The translations under genes and the position numbers were made by a program. DNA of 64,000 nucleotides from Saprospira grandis str. Lewin. GTDB lineage: Bacteria; Bacteroidota; Bacteroidia; Chitinophagales; Saprospiraceae. How positions within the stretch are numbered: position 1 is the first letter of the stretch; each line of letters begins with the position of its first letter. The notes beneath the pieces were generated by a model. The model was given only the letters and a program-made list of their open reading frames with translations, did no database searches and was not told the origin of the DNA. The stretch is taken from the NCBI RefSeq assembly GCF_000250635.1, contig NC_016940.1:2776001-2840000 (forward strand). The letters are read 5' to 3'. Shown here piece after piece: positions 1-7,867 of the stretch.

Positions 1-603
1 AGCCCCCTGAGTAGCATAATGGTTAATGTTCGGTACCTCAATATCATCCCAAAAGAAGCGGTTCTCATTGGGCGCTCCCCCCCGAATAATTAGGTCGTTG
101 CGAAAAGAATTGGTGGTGGTCACCCCAGGCAAAATCCGAATGACCTTAGAAATATCTCGGTTTCCCCCCGGATTCCGCTGAATCTCTGCCGTTCCAATGG
201 TCTGCAAAGAGGTCGGACTCTCCGCTTTTTGCTTAAAGGGAGAGGCCTTAATCACTACTTCTTCTACGGCTTCACTTTCTTCTTCTAAAAAAAAGTCGAT
301 ATTAGCGGGCCGAGAGTTGGTCACTTGAATTTCAGATTTGGTCTGGCTCTCATAACCCAAATAGCTTACGGTAAGCGTATAAAAGCCGGGCTCCAAATTG
401 GCAATTTCATACTCCCCCTCCAAATTACTGATACCGCCAAGGCCCAAACTAGGGATACCCACACTAGCCCCCATAATAGGTTGGCTGTTTTTGGCATCTA
501 AAATTCGTCCTTTAATCAAGCCGTTTTGTCCCCAAATAGGCAGCGATAAAAGAATGGAAACCATCCAAATACTCCCTAAGCTAAAGTTTTTTAGTGCGTT
601 CAT
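1..603 (-). CDS. TonB-dependent receptor, N-terminal part (runs off window)
   Basis: Outer-membrane importer driven by TonB; only the first 201 residues lie in the window and the reading frame is open to base 1. It begins with a signal peptide (MNALKNFSLGSIWMVS..., ending near IWGQN), then a carboxypeptidase-regulatory-like beta domain (about residues 28-105, with GYESQTK), and the start of the plug domain (EEVVIKAS, then VIRILPGVTTTNSFRNDLII, RGGAPNENRFFWDDIEVPN). The family is usually 700-1000 residues, so most of the barrel is missing. The substrate cannot be told from this part. It is transcribed divergently from the MarR-type gene starting at 719, leaving 115 bases for both promoters. 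The start is the ATG at 603, directly before the signal peptide. Confidence 0.9.
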   Translation of the reverse strand, partial: MNALKNFSLGSIWMVSILLSLPIWGQNGLIKGRILDAKNSQPIMGASVGIPSLGLGGISNLEGEYEIANLEPGFYTLTVSYLGYESQTKSEIQVTNSRPANIDFFLEEESEAVEEVVIKASPFKQKAESPTSLQTIGTAEIQRNPGGNRDISKVIRILPGVTTTNSFRNDLIIRGGAPNENRFFWDDIEVPNINHYATQGA

Positions 604-718
604 GCTCTTTTTATACAGTTTTAGCGTTTAATATGCAGCGGAAACACAACACTTTTTGATTTGTTTAATTTTGTTTAAGATTTACCGCTAAATCGTTCAA
701 CAAATATGCTTTTATAGT

Positions 719-1369
719 ATGATGAAATACGATCAGTTGATTCGTTTGCTGCCTTATTTGGCCGCATTCGAAGAGGAGGGACCCAAGGCCGATTGGACGG
801 CCAAGGATTTTGCCTACTGGATTCTAGAACAGGATATTGAGGTGGATAATGTAACCGAACTAGAGCCCGCAATGCCTCTACAAGGCGACCTAGCCGCCCA
901 AATTACTCAGTTAGTTACCCTTAATTATAAATATCTTCGCTTTTACCTCAAGAAAAAGTTTAAAGATGAGCCCATCTCTACCATAGATGAGTTTGGTTTT
1001 CTAGCCAGCCTATTGGTGGATGGAACCATGCAGAAAAAACAACTCATCGATAAAAATACGATGGAGTTTAGCTCGGGCATGGAAATTATCCGCCGCCTGA
1101 AAAGAGGCCAGTTCATCAGCAGCCGCCCCGATCCCAGCGATGGCCGGGCAAAATTGGTCTCCTTAACACAAAAGGGGGAGGCCCTCATTATGCAGCTTTT
1201 GCCGCAGATGGGGCAGCTCGGCCAATTGGCAATTGCCCCCCTCAGCCCCAAGGAACAACAGCAGCTGCACTACTTGCTCCAAAAACTAAATGTCTATCAT
1301 AATCCCATCTTTTACCAAGCTCATCAAGAGGATATGCAAGCTATTTTAGCCGAAAAATTAGGGGAGTAG
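719..1369 (+). CDS. MarR-family winged-helix transcriptional regulator
   Basis: Cytoplasmic DNA-binding regulator of about 216 residues. The C-terminal two thirds shows a MarR-type winged helix: a recognition region around TMQKKQLIDKNTMEFSSGME and a wing with SRPDPSDGRAKLVSLTQKGE, the hallmark D-x-R-x(4)-L-T-x-x-G pattern. The first 60 residues are an acidic extension not typical of short MarR proteins. Ligand and targets are unknown. It is divergent from the TonB receptor at 603 and might control it (inference from position only). Two ATG codons are adjacent (719 and 722), so the exact start is open. Its stop is followed 8 bases later by a copy of the dispersed modular element. Confidence 0.8.
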   Translation: MMKYDQLIRLLPYLAAFEEEGPKADWTAKDFAYWILEQDIEVDNVTELEPAMPLQGDLAAQITQLVTLNYKYLRFYLKKKFKDEPISTIDEFGFLASLLVDGTMQKKQLIDKNTMEFSSGMEIIRRLKRGQFISSRPDPSDGRAKLVSLTQKGEALIMQLLPQMGQLGQLAIAPLSPKEQQQLHYLLQKLNVYHNPIFYQAHQEDMQAILAEKLGE

Positions 1370-1377
1370 TCTTTTTT

Positions 1378-1518
1378 GGGGCTGCCCCTCCCTGCGGTCG
1401 GGTCGGGCTGTCTCGCAGCTCGCTGTTCGCTCGGCCCTGCGCCAGCAAGCTGGCTGGGTCTGCGGCTTCGCCGCACTGCTGCCCATCCCTCAGCCAAGGC
1501 GCTGCGCGCCTTTCTAGA
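1378..1518 (+). repeat. Modular interspersed element, copy 1 (class A)
   Basis: Head GGGGCTG starts 8 bases after the MarR stop codon. The core reads CTCGCTGTTCGCTCGGCCCT, then a variable stem CCAGC-AA-GCTGG, then GGTCTG-type core and a hairpin CGGC-TTC-GCCG. Tail CATCCCTCAGCC ends in CAGCC, which is complementary to the GGCTG of the head. A last small hairpin (AAGGCGC-TGC-GCGCCTT) follows. There is no coding potential beyond shadow frames. Confidence 0.85.
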
Positions 1519-1603
1519 CGCAAAAAAATAAAATTTCTTTAGGTTGAAAATGAGAGAGTTATCGCTTTTGCTTCAAAAAGTCTAGGTTTTTTTTGTGAAA
1601 AAG

Positions 1604-1635
1604 TTTGGACAAACCGAATACCCGCCCTATATTTG
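1604..1635 (+). promoter_or_regulatory. Promoter of tRNA-Ser (TTTG-N20-TATATTTG)
   Basis: TTTG at 1604-1607 and TATATTTG at 1628-1635 are separated by exactly 20 bases, matching the Bacteroidota primary sigma consensus (TTTG / TAnnTTTG). Transcription would begin about 30 bases before the tRNA. The same boxes with the same spacing precede tRNA-Ala at 24601. Confidence 0.75.
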
Positions 1636-1672
1636 CAATCGCAAGGACGGAACGATATCGTTCTTCTACGCA

Positions 1673-1762
1673 GGAGGTTTGGCAGAGTGGTCGAATGCGT
1701 CGGTCTTGAAAACCGAAGACCCTTCACGGGGTCCGGGGGTTCGAATCCCTCAACCTCCGCCA
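1673..1762 (+). tRNA. tRNA-Ser (anticodon TGA)
   Basis: Cloverleaf of class II length: acceptor GGAGGTT pairs with AACCTCC, anticodon stem around CTTGAAA with anticodon TGA at 1707-1709, a long variable arm (GACCCTTCACGGGGTC), a T loop TTCGAAT, then discriminator G and a genomically encoded CCA (1760-1762). The long variable arm is diagnostic of serine tRNA. It reads UCA and wobble UCN codons. Confidence 0.96.
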
Positions 1763-1764
1763 CA

Positions 1765-1800
1765 AAAGCCTGATGGTTAACCATCAGGCTTTATTTTTTT
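1765..1800 (+). terminator. Intrinsic terminator of tRNA-Ser
   Basis: Perfect 28-base palindrome at 1765-1792 centred on GGTTAACC, followed by a T-rich run (TTATTTTTTT). It begins two bases after the CCA end of the tRNA. Confidence 0.88.
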
Positions 1801-1809
1801 GGGCCAAAA

Positions 1810-1841
1810 TTTCTTTCTTTCTCAAAAGAATATTATTTTTG
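1810..1841 (+). promoter_or_regulatory. Probable rplU-rpmA promoter
   Basis: TATTTTTG at 1834-1841 matches TAnnTTTG. TTTC lies exactly 20 bases upstream (1810-1813), one mismatch from TTTG. This would give a leader of about 55 bases before the rplU ATG at 1904. Confidence 0.5.
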
Positions 1842-1903
1842 CCCGCTGCCAAAAGGCAAGTACGCAATTTTATTAATTATTCATTTTCACTCATCCAGGT
1901 AAG

Positions 1904-2209
1904 ATGTACGCAATCGTAGAAATTAAAGGACAACAGTTTAAGGTGAGCGAGGGTCAGGAGATCTTTGTTCATCGTCTGGATGCTAAAGAGGGCGATCAAG
2001 TTACTTTTGATAAAGTACTCCTCCTAGCAAAAGACGACACTTACCAAGTTGGTCAGCCTACCGTAGAGGCTAAAGTTAACACCACAGTATTAGAGCACCT
2101 AAAAGGTGACAAGGTAATCGTTTTCAAAAAGAAGCGCCGTAAGGGCTACCGCAAGAAAAACGGTCACCGTCAATCTTTCACAAAAATCAAGATTGACAGC
2201 ATTGCATAG
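1904..2209 (+). CDS. rplU: 50S ribosomal protein L21
   Basis: Structural protein of the large ribosomal subunit that binds 23S rRNA. At 101 residues it is the usual length. It starts [18 protein letters not shown], the conserved L21 N-terminus, and carries the basic rRNA-binding stretch [19 protein letters not shown] near residues 77-95. It is followed 58 bases later by rpmA, the standard L21-L27 pair, so the two are expected to be co-transcribed. The only visible terminator is after rpmA. Confidence 0.98.
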   Translation: MYAIVEIKGQQFKVSEGQEIFVHRLDAKEGDQVTFDKVLLLAKDDTYQVGQPTVEAKVNTTVLEHLKGDKVIVFKKKRRKGYRKKNGHRQSFTKIKIDSIA

Positions 2210-2267
2210 GCTTATATCTATGCGAAGTTCATTATTTGTTAAATTAGTACGCTAAACATATAAAGTC

Positions 2268-2540
2268 ATGGCACACAAGAAAGGTGTAGGTAGTACGGAC
2301 AACGGACGGGATAGTAATAGTAAACGACTCGGTGTAAAGAAATACGGCGGTCAACTCGTTCGCTCTGGAAACATTATCGTTCGTCAGCGTGGTACAAAAT
2401 TCCACCCCGGCGAAAATATGGGTAAAGGTAGAGACTTTACTCTTTTTGCTCTCTGCGACGGTATCGTAGAATTCAAGAAAGGCTATAAAAATCGCACTTT
2501 CGTGAATATCATCCCTGCAGAAGTAGAAGTGGTTTCTTAG
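2268..2540 (+). CDS. rpmA: 50S ribosomal protein L27
   Basis: Large-subunit protein whose N-terminal tail reaches the peptidyl-transferase centre. It has 90 residues and begins [20 protein letters not shown], the unprocessed form that starts with A-H-K-K directly after Met, so the N-terminal prepeptide known from Firmicutes is absent. The conserved [21 protein letters not shown] block is present. It is second in the rplU-rpmA operon and is followed by an intrinsic terminator at 2562. Confidence 0.98.
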   Translation: MAHKKGVGSTDNGRDSNSKRLGVKKYGGQLVRSGNIIVRQRGTKFHPGENMGKGRDFTLFALCDGIVEFKKGYKNRTFVNIIPAEVEVVS

Positions 2541-2561
2541 GAAATTTCACATCAATGATAT

Positions 2562-2606
2562 AAAAAAGCTTTCTTTGACCCTTGGGTTGGAGAAAGCTTT
2601 TTTTAT
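2562..2606 (+). terminator. Intrinsic terminator after rpmA
   Basis: The stem AAAAAAGCTTTCT pairs with AGAAAGCTTTTTTT around a loop of about 18 bases and ends in a T run. It lies 22 bases after the rpmA stop. Confidence 0.82.
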
Positions 2607-2610
2607 TTTG

Positions 2611-2840
2611 AGGGGCAAAGCCCCTTTTTCGCCCTTTAGGGCGCACAATTGGCCACAACAAAGCCTTTAGGCTGCAGTTCGACGACCAAAGGGAGTAACC
2701 GAGGGCTAGCGCAATTGGCCTAGCGATGTGCAGGGGTGGCCGAAGGCCAGACCTAGGCGGCAAAGCCGCCGCAGGGCCGAGCAGACCTGCGAGCCCCGAA
2801 ACGTAGCGCAGCAAGGCGAAGCCGCAGCTGAGGCCCCAAA
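2611..2840 (-). repeat. Modular interspersed element, copy 2 (class B, extended)
   Basis: Read on the minus strand: head GGGGCCT (near 2837), core CTCGCAGGTCTGCTCGGCCC, variable stem GGCGGC-TTT-GCCGCC, hairpin GGCC-TTCG-GCC, tail CATCGCTAGGCC. The AGGCC of the tail complements GGCCT of the head. Beyond the tail is an extra module (2675-2699, GTTACTCCCTTTGGTCGTCG...) and two further small hairpins (GCCC-TAAA-GGGC type). It lies between rpmA and the transglycosylase, with its head 32 bases before the next gene start. Confidence 0.85.
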
Positions 2841-2871
2841 TTATCATTCATTCAAAAAATCCCCTTAAAAT

Positions 2872-3972
2872 ATGATTGCTCGACACACATTTAGTCAGGA
2901 AGATATAGCTGGCCGCCTAGCCAATATTCGACGTTATGAGCCCGTACTAGATTATTACGGACAACAGCTCAAGGTAGAGGCCGCCTTGCTCAAAGCTATC
3001 GTAGCCGTAGAGTCTTCAGGCAATGCTCGAGCAGGAGCAGGCCGTTATAGCGGGGCCAAGGGCCTGATGCAAATCACTCGGCAGACCTGGATCGCCACGA
3101 TTAAGCAATATCCAGATTTGCGCTACAGAAACACCAAATTGAGCGAGTATTTGGACCGAGATAAAAATGATGTTTGGGCCGATGCTTCTTTAAATACCTT
3201 GATTGGTACCCTAGCCCTCATCCTAAAGGCCCGTAGCCTGAGCCGCATGACCGGCCTAGCCATTTCGGCCAATGATCCCAAGGATGCCCCTATGTTGCTC
3301 ACGGCCTACAATGCTGGCGAATATACCGTAATGAAGGCCTTCAAACGCGCCCAAGCCGCTGCTAGCTCCAACCCACAAATGGACTTTTTAGAGCGGGCGC
3401 ATCTGCAAGGCGCTATTCAAGATGTAGTGACCCGCTTTAATCTCAGCTGGGATACCGCCGCTAAGTTTAAGGAAATTAGCCAGTACGCTAGCAAAGTCTT
3501 TAGTTTTCTAGATGTTTTTCGGGGAACAACTAGCCCAACTAATAACACAGCAAGCAATAACAATACAACAAGCCCTCAAGAAGAGGAGCCGACACCTACA
3601 CCCACGCCACAAGCTACAACTCAATATTATTCGGTGGTATCTGGAGATACCGGCTATGGCATTGCTCGAAAGCTAGGGATTTCCTTTAGCAAGTTATCTG
3701 CCGCCAACCCAGGCGTGAACTGGGCGCGCCTGTCTTTGGGCCAAAAGCTAAAAGTAGGAGAGGGGCAGCCTCCAAAAGAAACGCCGGTTCGTCCAGAACC
3801 CCCAAAAACACCCAAAATCTATAGGGTGCAAAGAGGCGATAGCCTAGGTGTGTTGGCCCGTAAATTCAATGTGAGCATAGCCGCCATCAAGGCGCTAAAT
3901 AAGAGCCAATTACAACGTTGGGGTAGGGTAGAAGGCTTTTTCGTAGGAGCCAAAATCAAAATTCCTCAATAA
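2872..3972 (+). CDS. SLT-type lytic transglycosylase with two LysM domains
   Basis: Predicted peptidoglycan-cleaving enzyme of 366 residues. The SLT fold shows the catalytic Glu at about residue 47 in AIVAVESSGNARAG, then SGAKGLMQITRQTW and the LTAYNAGEYTV block near 145. A Thr/Pro/Asn-rich linker (about 215-250) leads to two LysM repeats, one beginning QYYSVVSGDTGYGIARKLGI (about 252-297) and one IYRVQRGDSLGVLARKFNVS (about 317-364). LysM domains bind the glycan. No signal peptide is evident at the chosen start (MIARHTFSQED), which is odd for a wall enzyme; an upstream start is blocked by the repeat element, so export may use another route. It is followed by a hairpin at 3988. Confidence 0.88.
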   Translation: MIARHTFSQEDIAGRLANIRRYEPVLDYYGQQLKVEAALLKAIVAVESSGNARAGAGRYSGAKGLMQITRQTWIATIKQYPDLRYRNTKLSEYLDRDKNDVWADASLNTLIGTLALILKARSLSRMTGLAISANDPKDAPMLLTAYNAGEYTVMKAFKRAQAAASSNPQMDFLERAHLQGAIQDVVTRFNLSWDTAAKFKEISQYASKVFSFLDVFRGTTSPTNNTASNNNTTSPQEEEPTPTPTPQATTQYYSVVSGDTGYGIARKLGISFSKLSAANPGVNWARLSLGQKLKVGEGQPPKETPVRPEPPKTPKIYRVQRGDSLGVLARKFNVSIAAIKALNKSQLQRWGRVEGFFVGAKIKIPQ

Positions 3973-3987
3973 ATTACTCTAGCATAA

Positions 3988-4019
3988 AGGGCCCCCAATC
4001 TGAGAAGATTGGGGGCCCT
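3988..4019. terminator. Hairpin between convergent genes
   Basis: The 13-bp perfect stem AGGGCCCCCAATC / GATTGGGGGCCCT with a 6-base loop separates the transglycosylase from the convergent BrkB-like gene. T runs are weak on both sides, so termination is likely but not certain. Confidence 0.65.
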
Positions 4020-4025
4020 GCTACT

Positions 4026-5075
4026 TTAAATCAGTTCGTTGGGTAAGGGACTTTCATAGAGTTCTATGACCCGACCCTTATCGTCTTTTCGGCGACTTTT
4101 CTTGACCCATTGCCGCTCTTTCTGCATCTTCTTGGCAAAGGCCTTGGGCTGAATAATAACCCCTCTGTATTCACAAATCGCCTTAATAAACTCGGCTCCA
4201 ATAAAAATCAATTGGGCCGAATAATAAACCCAAAGCAAAATGATAATGAGCGAGCCCGTGGCCCCATAGGCACTCACAATACTTGTATGGCTGAGGTAGT
4301 AGCCCATCAGCAACTGACCCAACCAAAACAAAATGGCCGAAAATATTGAGCCCCACCAGATGTAGCGCCAACGAAGACGGGCCGCAGGCAAAATCTTATA
4401 CATCAACATAAAGAAAATCGCAATGATGAGAATAGATACCCCCAAATTGAGAAAGACCAAAAAGTTGGAGGTAAAATAGCTTACCGCTGGCGCCAATTGA
4501 TCTGGCAAATGACTAGCCACCCAATCCTGATGCCCTTTGATATAGGTGCTGAGCCCCAAAATTAGTCCGTTGAGTAAGATAGAAAGGACCAAGAGCCCCC
4601 CAATGCTGAGAATCATCCCAAAAGATAAAATCCGATTGATGATCATTTGCACAATCTGCATCTTTCGAGCGACCTCTCTCACCCCAAAAATGGTGTTTAG
4701 GGCCTCCTGTAAGGCATAGAATATATGAGTAGATAAAAAGATCAGAAAGCCCAAACCCAAAATGGTCGCTAACCAATTGGTACTCGGACTGCCAATATTT
4801 TTTACCGCATTCTGAATCTGCTCAGCCGCAGCCTCCCCCACAAACTCAACAATGGTGTCGTAAATACGACCCTCTACAGCAGCCTCCCCCAAAAAGAAGC
4901 CCACCAAACCAATAATGATAATCAAAATGGCTGGCAAAGAAAAGATGGTGTAGTAGGCCAAGGCCGCCCCCATCCGCTGTACTCGGTCTTGCCCATAGCT
5001 ATTTATTGTGGCCTGAATAACCAAATAAATCGGACGAAGATAGAGCCGGAAAAAATTTCTAAAAATGCGTAACAT
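4026..5075 (-). CDS. YihY/BrkB-family inner-membrane protein
   Basis: Integral membrane protein of 349 residues in the YihY/virulence factor BrkB family. Function is not firmly established; the old RNase BN label is incorrect for this family. About six hydrophobic segments are seen, the first around MGAALAYYTIFSLPAILIII (a family signature), later ones around ILSIGGLLVLSILLNGLILG, LNLGVSILIIAIFFMLMYKI and SIVSAYGATGSLIIILLWVY. The family motif P-x-x-x-x-x-W-R-W-Y is reflected by LPAARLRWRYIWWGSIFSA. The C-terminal 50 residues are basic and probably cytoplasmic. It is a single-gene unit, with a probable small RNA gene immediately upstream on the same strand. Confidence 0.88.
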   Translation of the reverse strand: MLRIFRNFFRLYLRPIYLVIQATINSYGQDRVQRMGAALAYYTIFSLPAILIIIIGLVGFFLGEAAVEGRIYDTIVEFVGEAAAEQIQNAVKNIGSPSTNWLATILGLGFLIFLSTHIFYALQEALNTIFGVREVARKMQIVQMIINRILSFGMILSIGGLLVLSILLNGLILGLSTYIKGHQDWVASHLPDQLAPAVSYFTSNFLVFLNLGVSILIIAIFFMLMYKILPAARLRWRYIWWGSIFSAILFWLGQLLMGYYLSHTSIVSAYGATGSLIIILLWVYYSAQLIFIGAEFIKAICEYRGVIIQPKAFAKKMQKERQWVKKSRRKDDKGRVIELYESPLPNELI

Positions 5076-5116
5076 GCTTAGCTGATTTTCCTCAAAATAG
5101 GGAGATTAGTAGATAT

Positions 5117-5238
5117 AAAAAAAAGCAGATTGCCAATTAGGCAATCTGCTTGCTGTAGGTATACGTTTCATCTTATCAAACGAGCGTAAGCCTTGGAAAA
5201 TTTCACTCATATGGGGTAGTATTGCTTTAACCTACAGC
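5117..5238 (-). ncRNA. Probable small structured RNA of about 120 nt (unassigned)
   Basis: On the minus strand the segment 5238-5152 is closed by a 9-bp stem (GCTGTAGGT with ACCTACAGC). It contains a possible inner stem GAGTG/CGCTC and a hairpin CGTTT/AAACG. Directly afterwards (5150-5124) comes an 11-bp hairpin AGCAGATTGCC/GGCAATCTGCT followed by eight T, a textbook intrinsic terminator. A TAnnTTTG box (TACTTTTG, 5248-5241) sits where a -7 element should be for a start at about 5238. No open frame fits. Promoter, closed structure and terminator together indicate an independent RNA gene. 6S-like RNA is one possibility, but I do not recognise a family signature. Confidence 0.6.
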
Positions 5239-5240
5239 TC

Positions 5241-5248
5241 CAAAAGTA
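5241..5248 (-). promoter_or_regulatory. -7 box of the small RNA gene
   Basis: TACTTTTG on the minus strand fits TAnnTTTG and lies 2-3 bases before the first paired base of the RNA. No clear TTTG is seen 20 bases further upstream, so the -33 element is weak or absent. Confidence 0.5.
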
Positions 5249-5415
5249 TCAGTCAGAGATGATACAGTTCATTAGTAAAAATACAAGCTTAATCCATAAA
5301 AAAGGCATCTTAATAGAGATTTTTAATGCTAAAAGCAAAGGCTTTATTATAAAACCGTATGATTTTAGTCTAAATAAGCTTCCATTTATCTAAAAAAAGC
5401 GCTAAAAACTGCATT

Positions 5416-6618
5416 TTATTCGGCCCAAGGGTCTGCTTGCAAAAATGGGTCAGCCCATTCGGCCTTATTGACATAACTAGTATCGGTCAGGGCATGCAAA
5501 AAGGCAATGATGTCCTGTTTTTCTTGGGCCGTCAAATGAGGCAGCTCTGGCGCAGTGCTGAGCTCATTGGCCACATTCGGCCCCCTACTCCCTGAGGTGT
5601 GCTCGGTATAATGGTCCAAAACTTCTTCTAAGGTAGCAAAACGACCATCATGCATATAAGGAGCCGTAAGGCCCACATTTCGCAAACTCACTTCTCTAAA
5701 TCGACCATTGTCTACGACCGAGCCCGTAACATCTCCCAATCCGTTATCACTAAATTCCATAAAGCTGCTCACCGAGTCAATGGCATTATTAGAAAAACTA
5801 TTGCGGGCAAAAATAGCCGCATCCCGAGTAAAGCTATGACAATGCGCACATTCCGCATCCTTGGTGCTGGCACTGCCCAGCGCATCTCCCAAAAAGAGCA
5901 GCTTCCCTCTTTGAGCCGCCTCACTCATATACTCAAAAGGTACCCATTCGTCTCGGTCATATTCAGAATCTGCCGAGTTGAGGGTCCGTAGAAATTGAGC
6001 AAGGGCCTTGGCCGCCAATTCTTTGCTCATCTCATCAATATGTTCTATCCCAAAGGCCTGACGAAACATCCGAGGATAATGCTCATGCGCTTTCAAACGC
6101 TGCATCACATCCTCCCAATTGCTCATCATTTCTAAGGGGTGCTCTACTGGCGAAAGCACCTGCTCCTCTAAGCTGGCAAATTTGCCGTCCCAGTTGAAGT
6201 TGTGCTGGCTGTTTTGTTTCCAGTTGTAGCCCACATTGATTAAGGACATGCTGTTTCTGGTCCCCACAGCACCCCCAACCCCTATTCCCACAGGGTTCCC
6301 ATCGGTAAAGGCCCTATCCTGATGATGACAGCTGGCACAAGAAATACTGCTGTCTATAGAGAGTTTTCGCTCGTAAAATAAATATCGACCCAATTTAACC
6401 CCCGCTTCTGTCGCTCTATTGTCACTGGGCTCTTCCATGGTCGGTAAGCCGTTAATCTCAGGGTAGTCATAGGCTACTGGGTTATACGGAATGCTATCCA
6501 AGCTCCCCACAGTAGGAGAAACCGGACCAATGTCATCGGGCTTGGGGTCGCAGGCCGTTTCCAAAAGTAACAAGCTGCCCAAGCCTAAGCTCAAGTAAAG
6601 AAGGGATTTTTTAAACAT
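5416..6618 (-). CDS. Di-heme cytochrome c peroxidase / MauG-MbnH family lipoprotein
   Basis: Periplasm-side di-heme enzyme of 400 residues. The N-terminus has a lipoprotein signal ending LLLLETAC (Cys 23). Heme-binding motifs are CASCH at about residue 94-98 and CAHCH at about 256-260, the spacing of bacterial di-heme peroxidases. Typical blocks include LGRYLFYERKLSIDSSISCA, GKFASLEEQVLSPVEHPLEM and VSLRNVGLTAPYMHDGRFAT. It lies 3 bases downstream of an MbnP-like gene on the same strand (6622-7401). In characterised systems (established for methanobactin operons) MbnH, a MauG relative, oxidises a Trp of its partner MbnP. That pairing, rather than simple peroxide removal, is a reasonable inference here. 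The two genes form an operon with MbnP first. Confidence 0.9.
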   Translation of the reverse strand: MFKKSLLYLSLGLGSLLLLETACDPKPDDIGPVSPTVGSLDSIPYNPVAYDYPEINGLPTMEEPSDNRATEAGVKLGRYLFYERKLSIDSSISCASCHHQDRAFTDGNPVGIGVGGAVGTRNSMSLINVGYNWKQNSQHNFNWDGKFASLEEQVLSPVEHPLEMMSNWEDVMQRLKAHEHYPRMFRQAFGIEHIDEMSKELAAKALAQFLRTLNSADSEYDRDEWVPFEYMSEAAQRGKLLFLGDALGSASTKDAECAHCHSFTRDAAIFARNSFSNNAIDSVSSFMEFSDNGLGDVTGSVVDNGRFREVSLRNVGLTAPYMHDGRFATLEEVLDHYTEHTSGSRGPNVANELSTAPELPHLTAQEKQDIIAFLHALTDTSYVNKAEWADPFLQADPWAE

Positions 6619-6621
6619 AGT

Positions 6622-7401
6622 TTATTGCAATTCTAGGGCCTGGCCCATATTCGTAATAACGGTTTTTACAATGGCGTATTCGGCAGTGCTGGGGTCGCCA
6701 GAATGACTGACGTTGTTGTCCGCAATCGGAATTTCTTGCCCCGTTTTGTAAAATACCTCTTTTATATCAATCGTAAAATTCAAGCTGGTCGCTTGCTCCA
6801 AATTGAATTGTTTACTGAAATTCTTTTGCTGATACATGCCATCTACCCCAGAGTGATAGAGAAAATTAACATCTCCACCCGCTGCAGCTGGCAAACTATC
6901 AATTTTACCTTCCGTTCGCGTAAAAATATAGCTGTCCCAAGCAGTCCAGTAATTTCCCGCATCCCCCAAGGCCACCGCACTGCTAAAGTCCGCAGGGTCC
7001 ATGGCATTCAAATCAGGCGCTACCCCCAAACCAAAACGAATGGCCGTAAAATTCCCCGTCTCCGCCAAACTATAACTCAAATCAACCCCAGCCTCAGCAT
7101 CCGCCAAGTCGACCAAGCTATTAAAATTAACGTAGGCCGAACTGTCCACCAATACCCAATCGCCATTTTCTTTTTGCACTTCTATATAAGAAAGAAAAAA
7201 ATTAAATACTTGCAACTGAAAGTTTTCTCCATTCGGGGCCGTAACATCCGTAAACATCGGCAAGGCCTGCCCATCAAATTGCGCCTTGAAGTTTAAGGTC
7301 AGGTTTTTTGTCTCCTCCACCGGAGGATCTACAGGGTCCTTTTTACAAGATGCAGCCCAACCCACTAGGGCCAAAATTAAAAATGCTGATAAATAACGCA
7401 T
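6622..7401 (-). CDS. MbnP-like lipoprotein, partner of the di-heme peroxidase
   Basis: Secreted lipoprotein of 259 residues, signal ending VGWAASCKKD (Cys 19). The body matches the MbnP-like domain: LTLNFKAQFDGQAL at the start, FFLSYIEVQKENGDW, and the family block YWTAWDSYIFTRTEGKID near residue 148, in which Trp residues are conserved. In the founding system a Trp of MbnP becomes kynurenine through MbnH and helps bind copper (established knowledge). Whether the same modification happens here is inference. It is first in a two-gene operon with the peroxidase 3 bases downstream. The upstream spacer holds a repeat element in a divergent gene gap. Confidence 0.82.
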   Translation of the reverse strand: MRYLSAFLILALVGWAASCKKDPVDPPVEETKNLTLNFKAQFDGQALPMFTDVTAPNGENFQLQVFNFFLSYIEVQKENGDWVLVDSSAYVNFNSLVDLADAEAGVDLSYSLAETGNFTAIRFGLGVAPDLNAMDPADFSSAVALGDAGNYWTAWDSYIFTRTEGKIDSLPAAAGGDVNFLYHSGVDGMYQQKNFSKQFNLEQATSLNFTIDIKEVFYKTGQEIPIADNNVSHSGDPSTAEYAIVKTVITNMGQALELQ

Positions 7402-7444
7402 AAGTCAAAATTAAGTGAATAAACAAGTCTGATTCTATTATTTT

Positions 7445-7640
7445 GGGGCCTCCTGCCTGCAGCAGGCGGTTACTCCCTTCGCTCGTCGAACTGCGCCCTA
7501 AAGGGCTTGTTGTCGTTTCGGGGCTGGGGCCTCCTGCCTGCGGCAGGCGCTACGTTTCGGGGCTCGCTCTCTGCTCGGCCCTTCGCCGCTTGCAGCGGCT
7601 CGGTCTGGCCTTCGGCCCCCCCTGCACATCGCTAGGCCGC
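7445..7640 (+). repeat. Modular interspersed element, copy 3 (class B, double head)
   Basis: Two heads GGGGCCTCCTGCCTGC are visible, at 7445 and near 7526, separated by a GTTACTCCC...TCGTCGAACTG module (7469-7493) and a CGCCC-TAAA-GGGCT stem. Then follow core GGGCTCGCTCTCTGCTCGGC, variable stem GCCGC-TTGCA-GCGGC, hairpin GGCC-TTCG-GCC and tail CATCGCTAGGCC. The copy lies in a divergent gap (MbnP-like gene leftward, GGGP synthase rightward). The head duplication suggests an insertion of one element or module into another. Confidence 0.82.
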
Positions 7641-7867
7641 TCAACAAATGGCTTTACGCTTGCCTTTTTTCTCCGGCCCCAAAATTTCTTATTATAAGAT
7701 AAAAAAGCTGGACCAATTAGTCTGTAGCAGCAGTTACCTATACCGCAATAGCAGCATAAAAGTACGCTTTTGTAATATGCCCAAGGGCCAAGCCAACAAC
7801 TTCAGCCAAAAGCTAGGGGCAGTCGCCAAAAGTTCACTATCTTTCGCCCAAAGATTAAACGAGGATT

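Noticed and set aside
1539-1784. Small frames overlapping tRNA-Ser
   Set aside because: They run through the tRNA and its terminator; the cloverleaf and promoter explain the sequence.
5117-5238. Signal recognition particle RNA, tmRNA or RNase P RNA
   Set aside because: None of their conserved motifs (for example GGAAG/GGAA tetraloop region of SRP RNA, or a tRNA-like end) is present.
7443-7697. Open frames of 60-110 codons inside the repeat elements (for example 7443-7697, 9522-9788, 40043-40243, 43929-44210) encoding GLAGLLGPA-like peptides
   Set aside because: They are shadows of the shared core CTCGCAGGTCTGCTCGGCCC, occur in several frames, have no ribosome-binding context and change frame with each variable hairpin.
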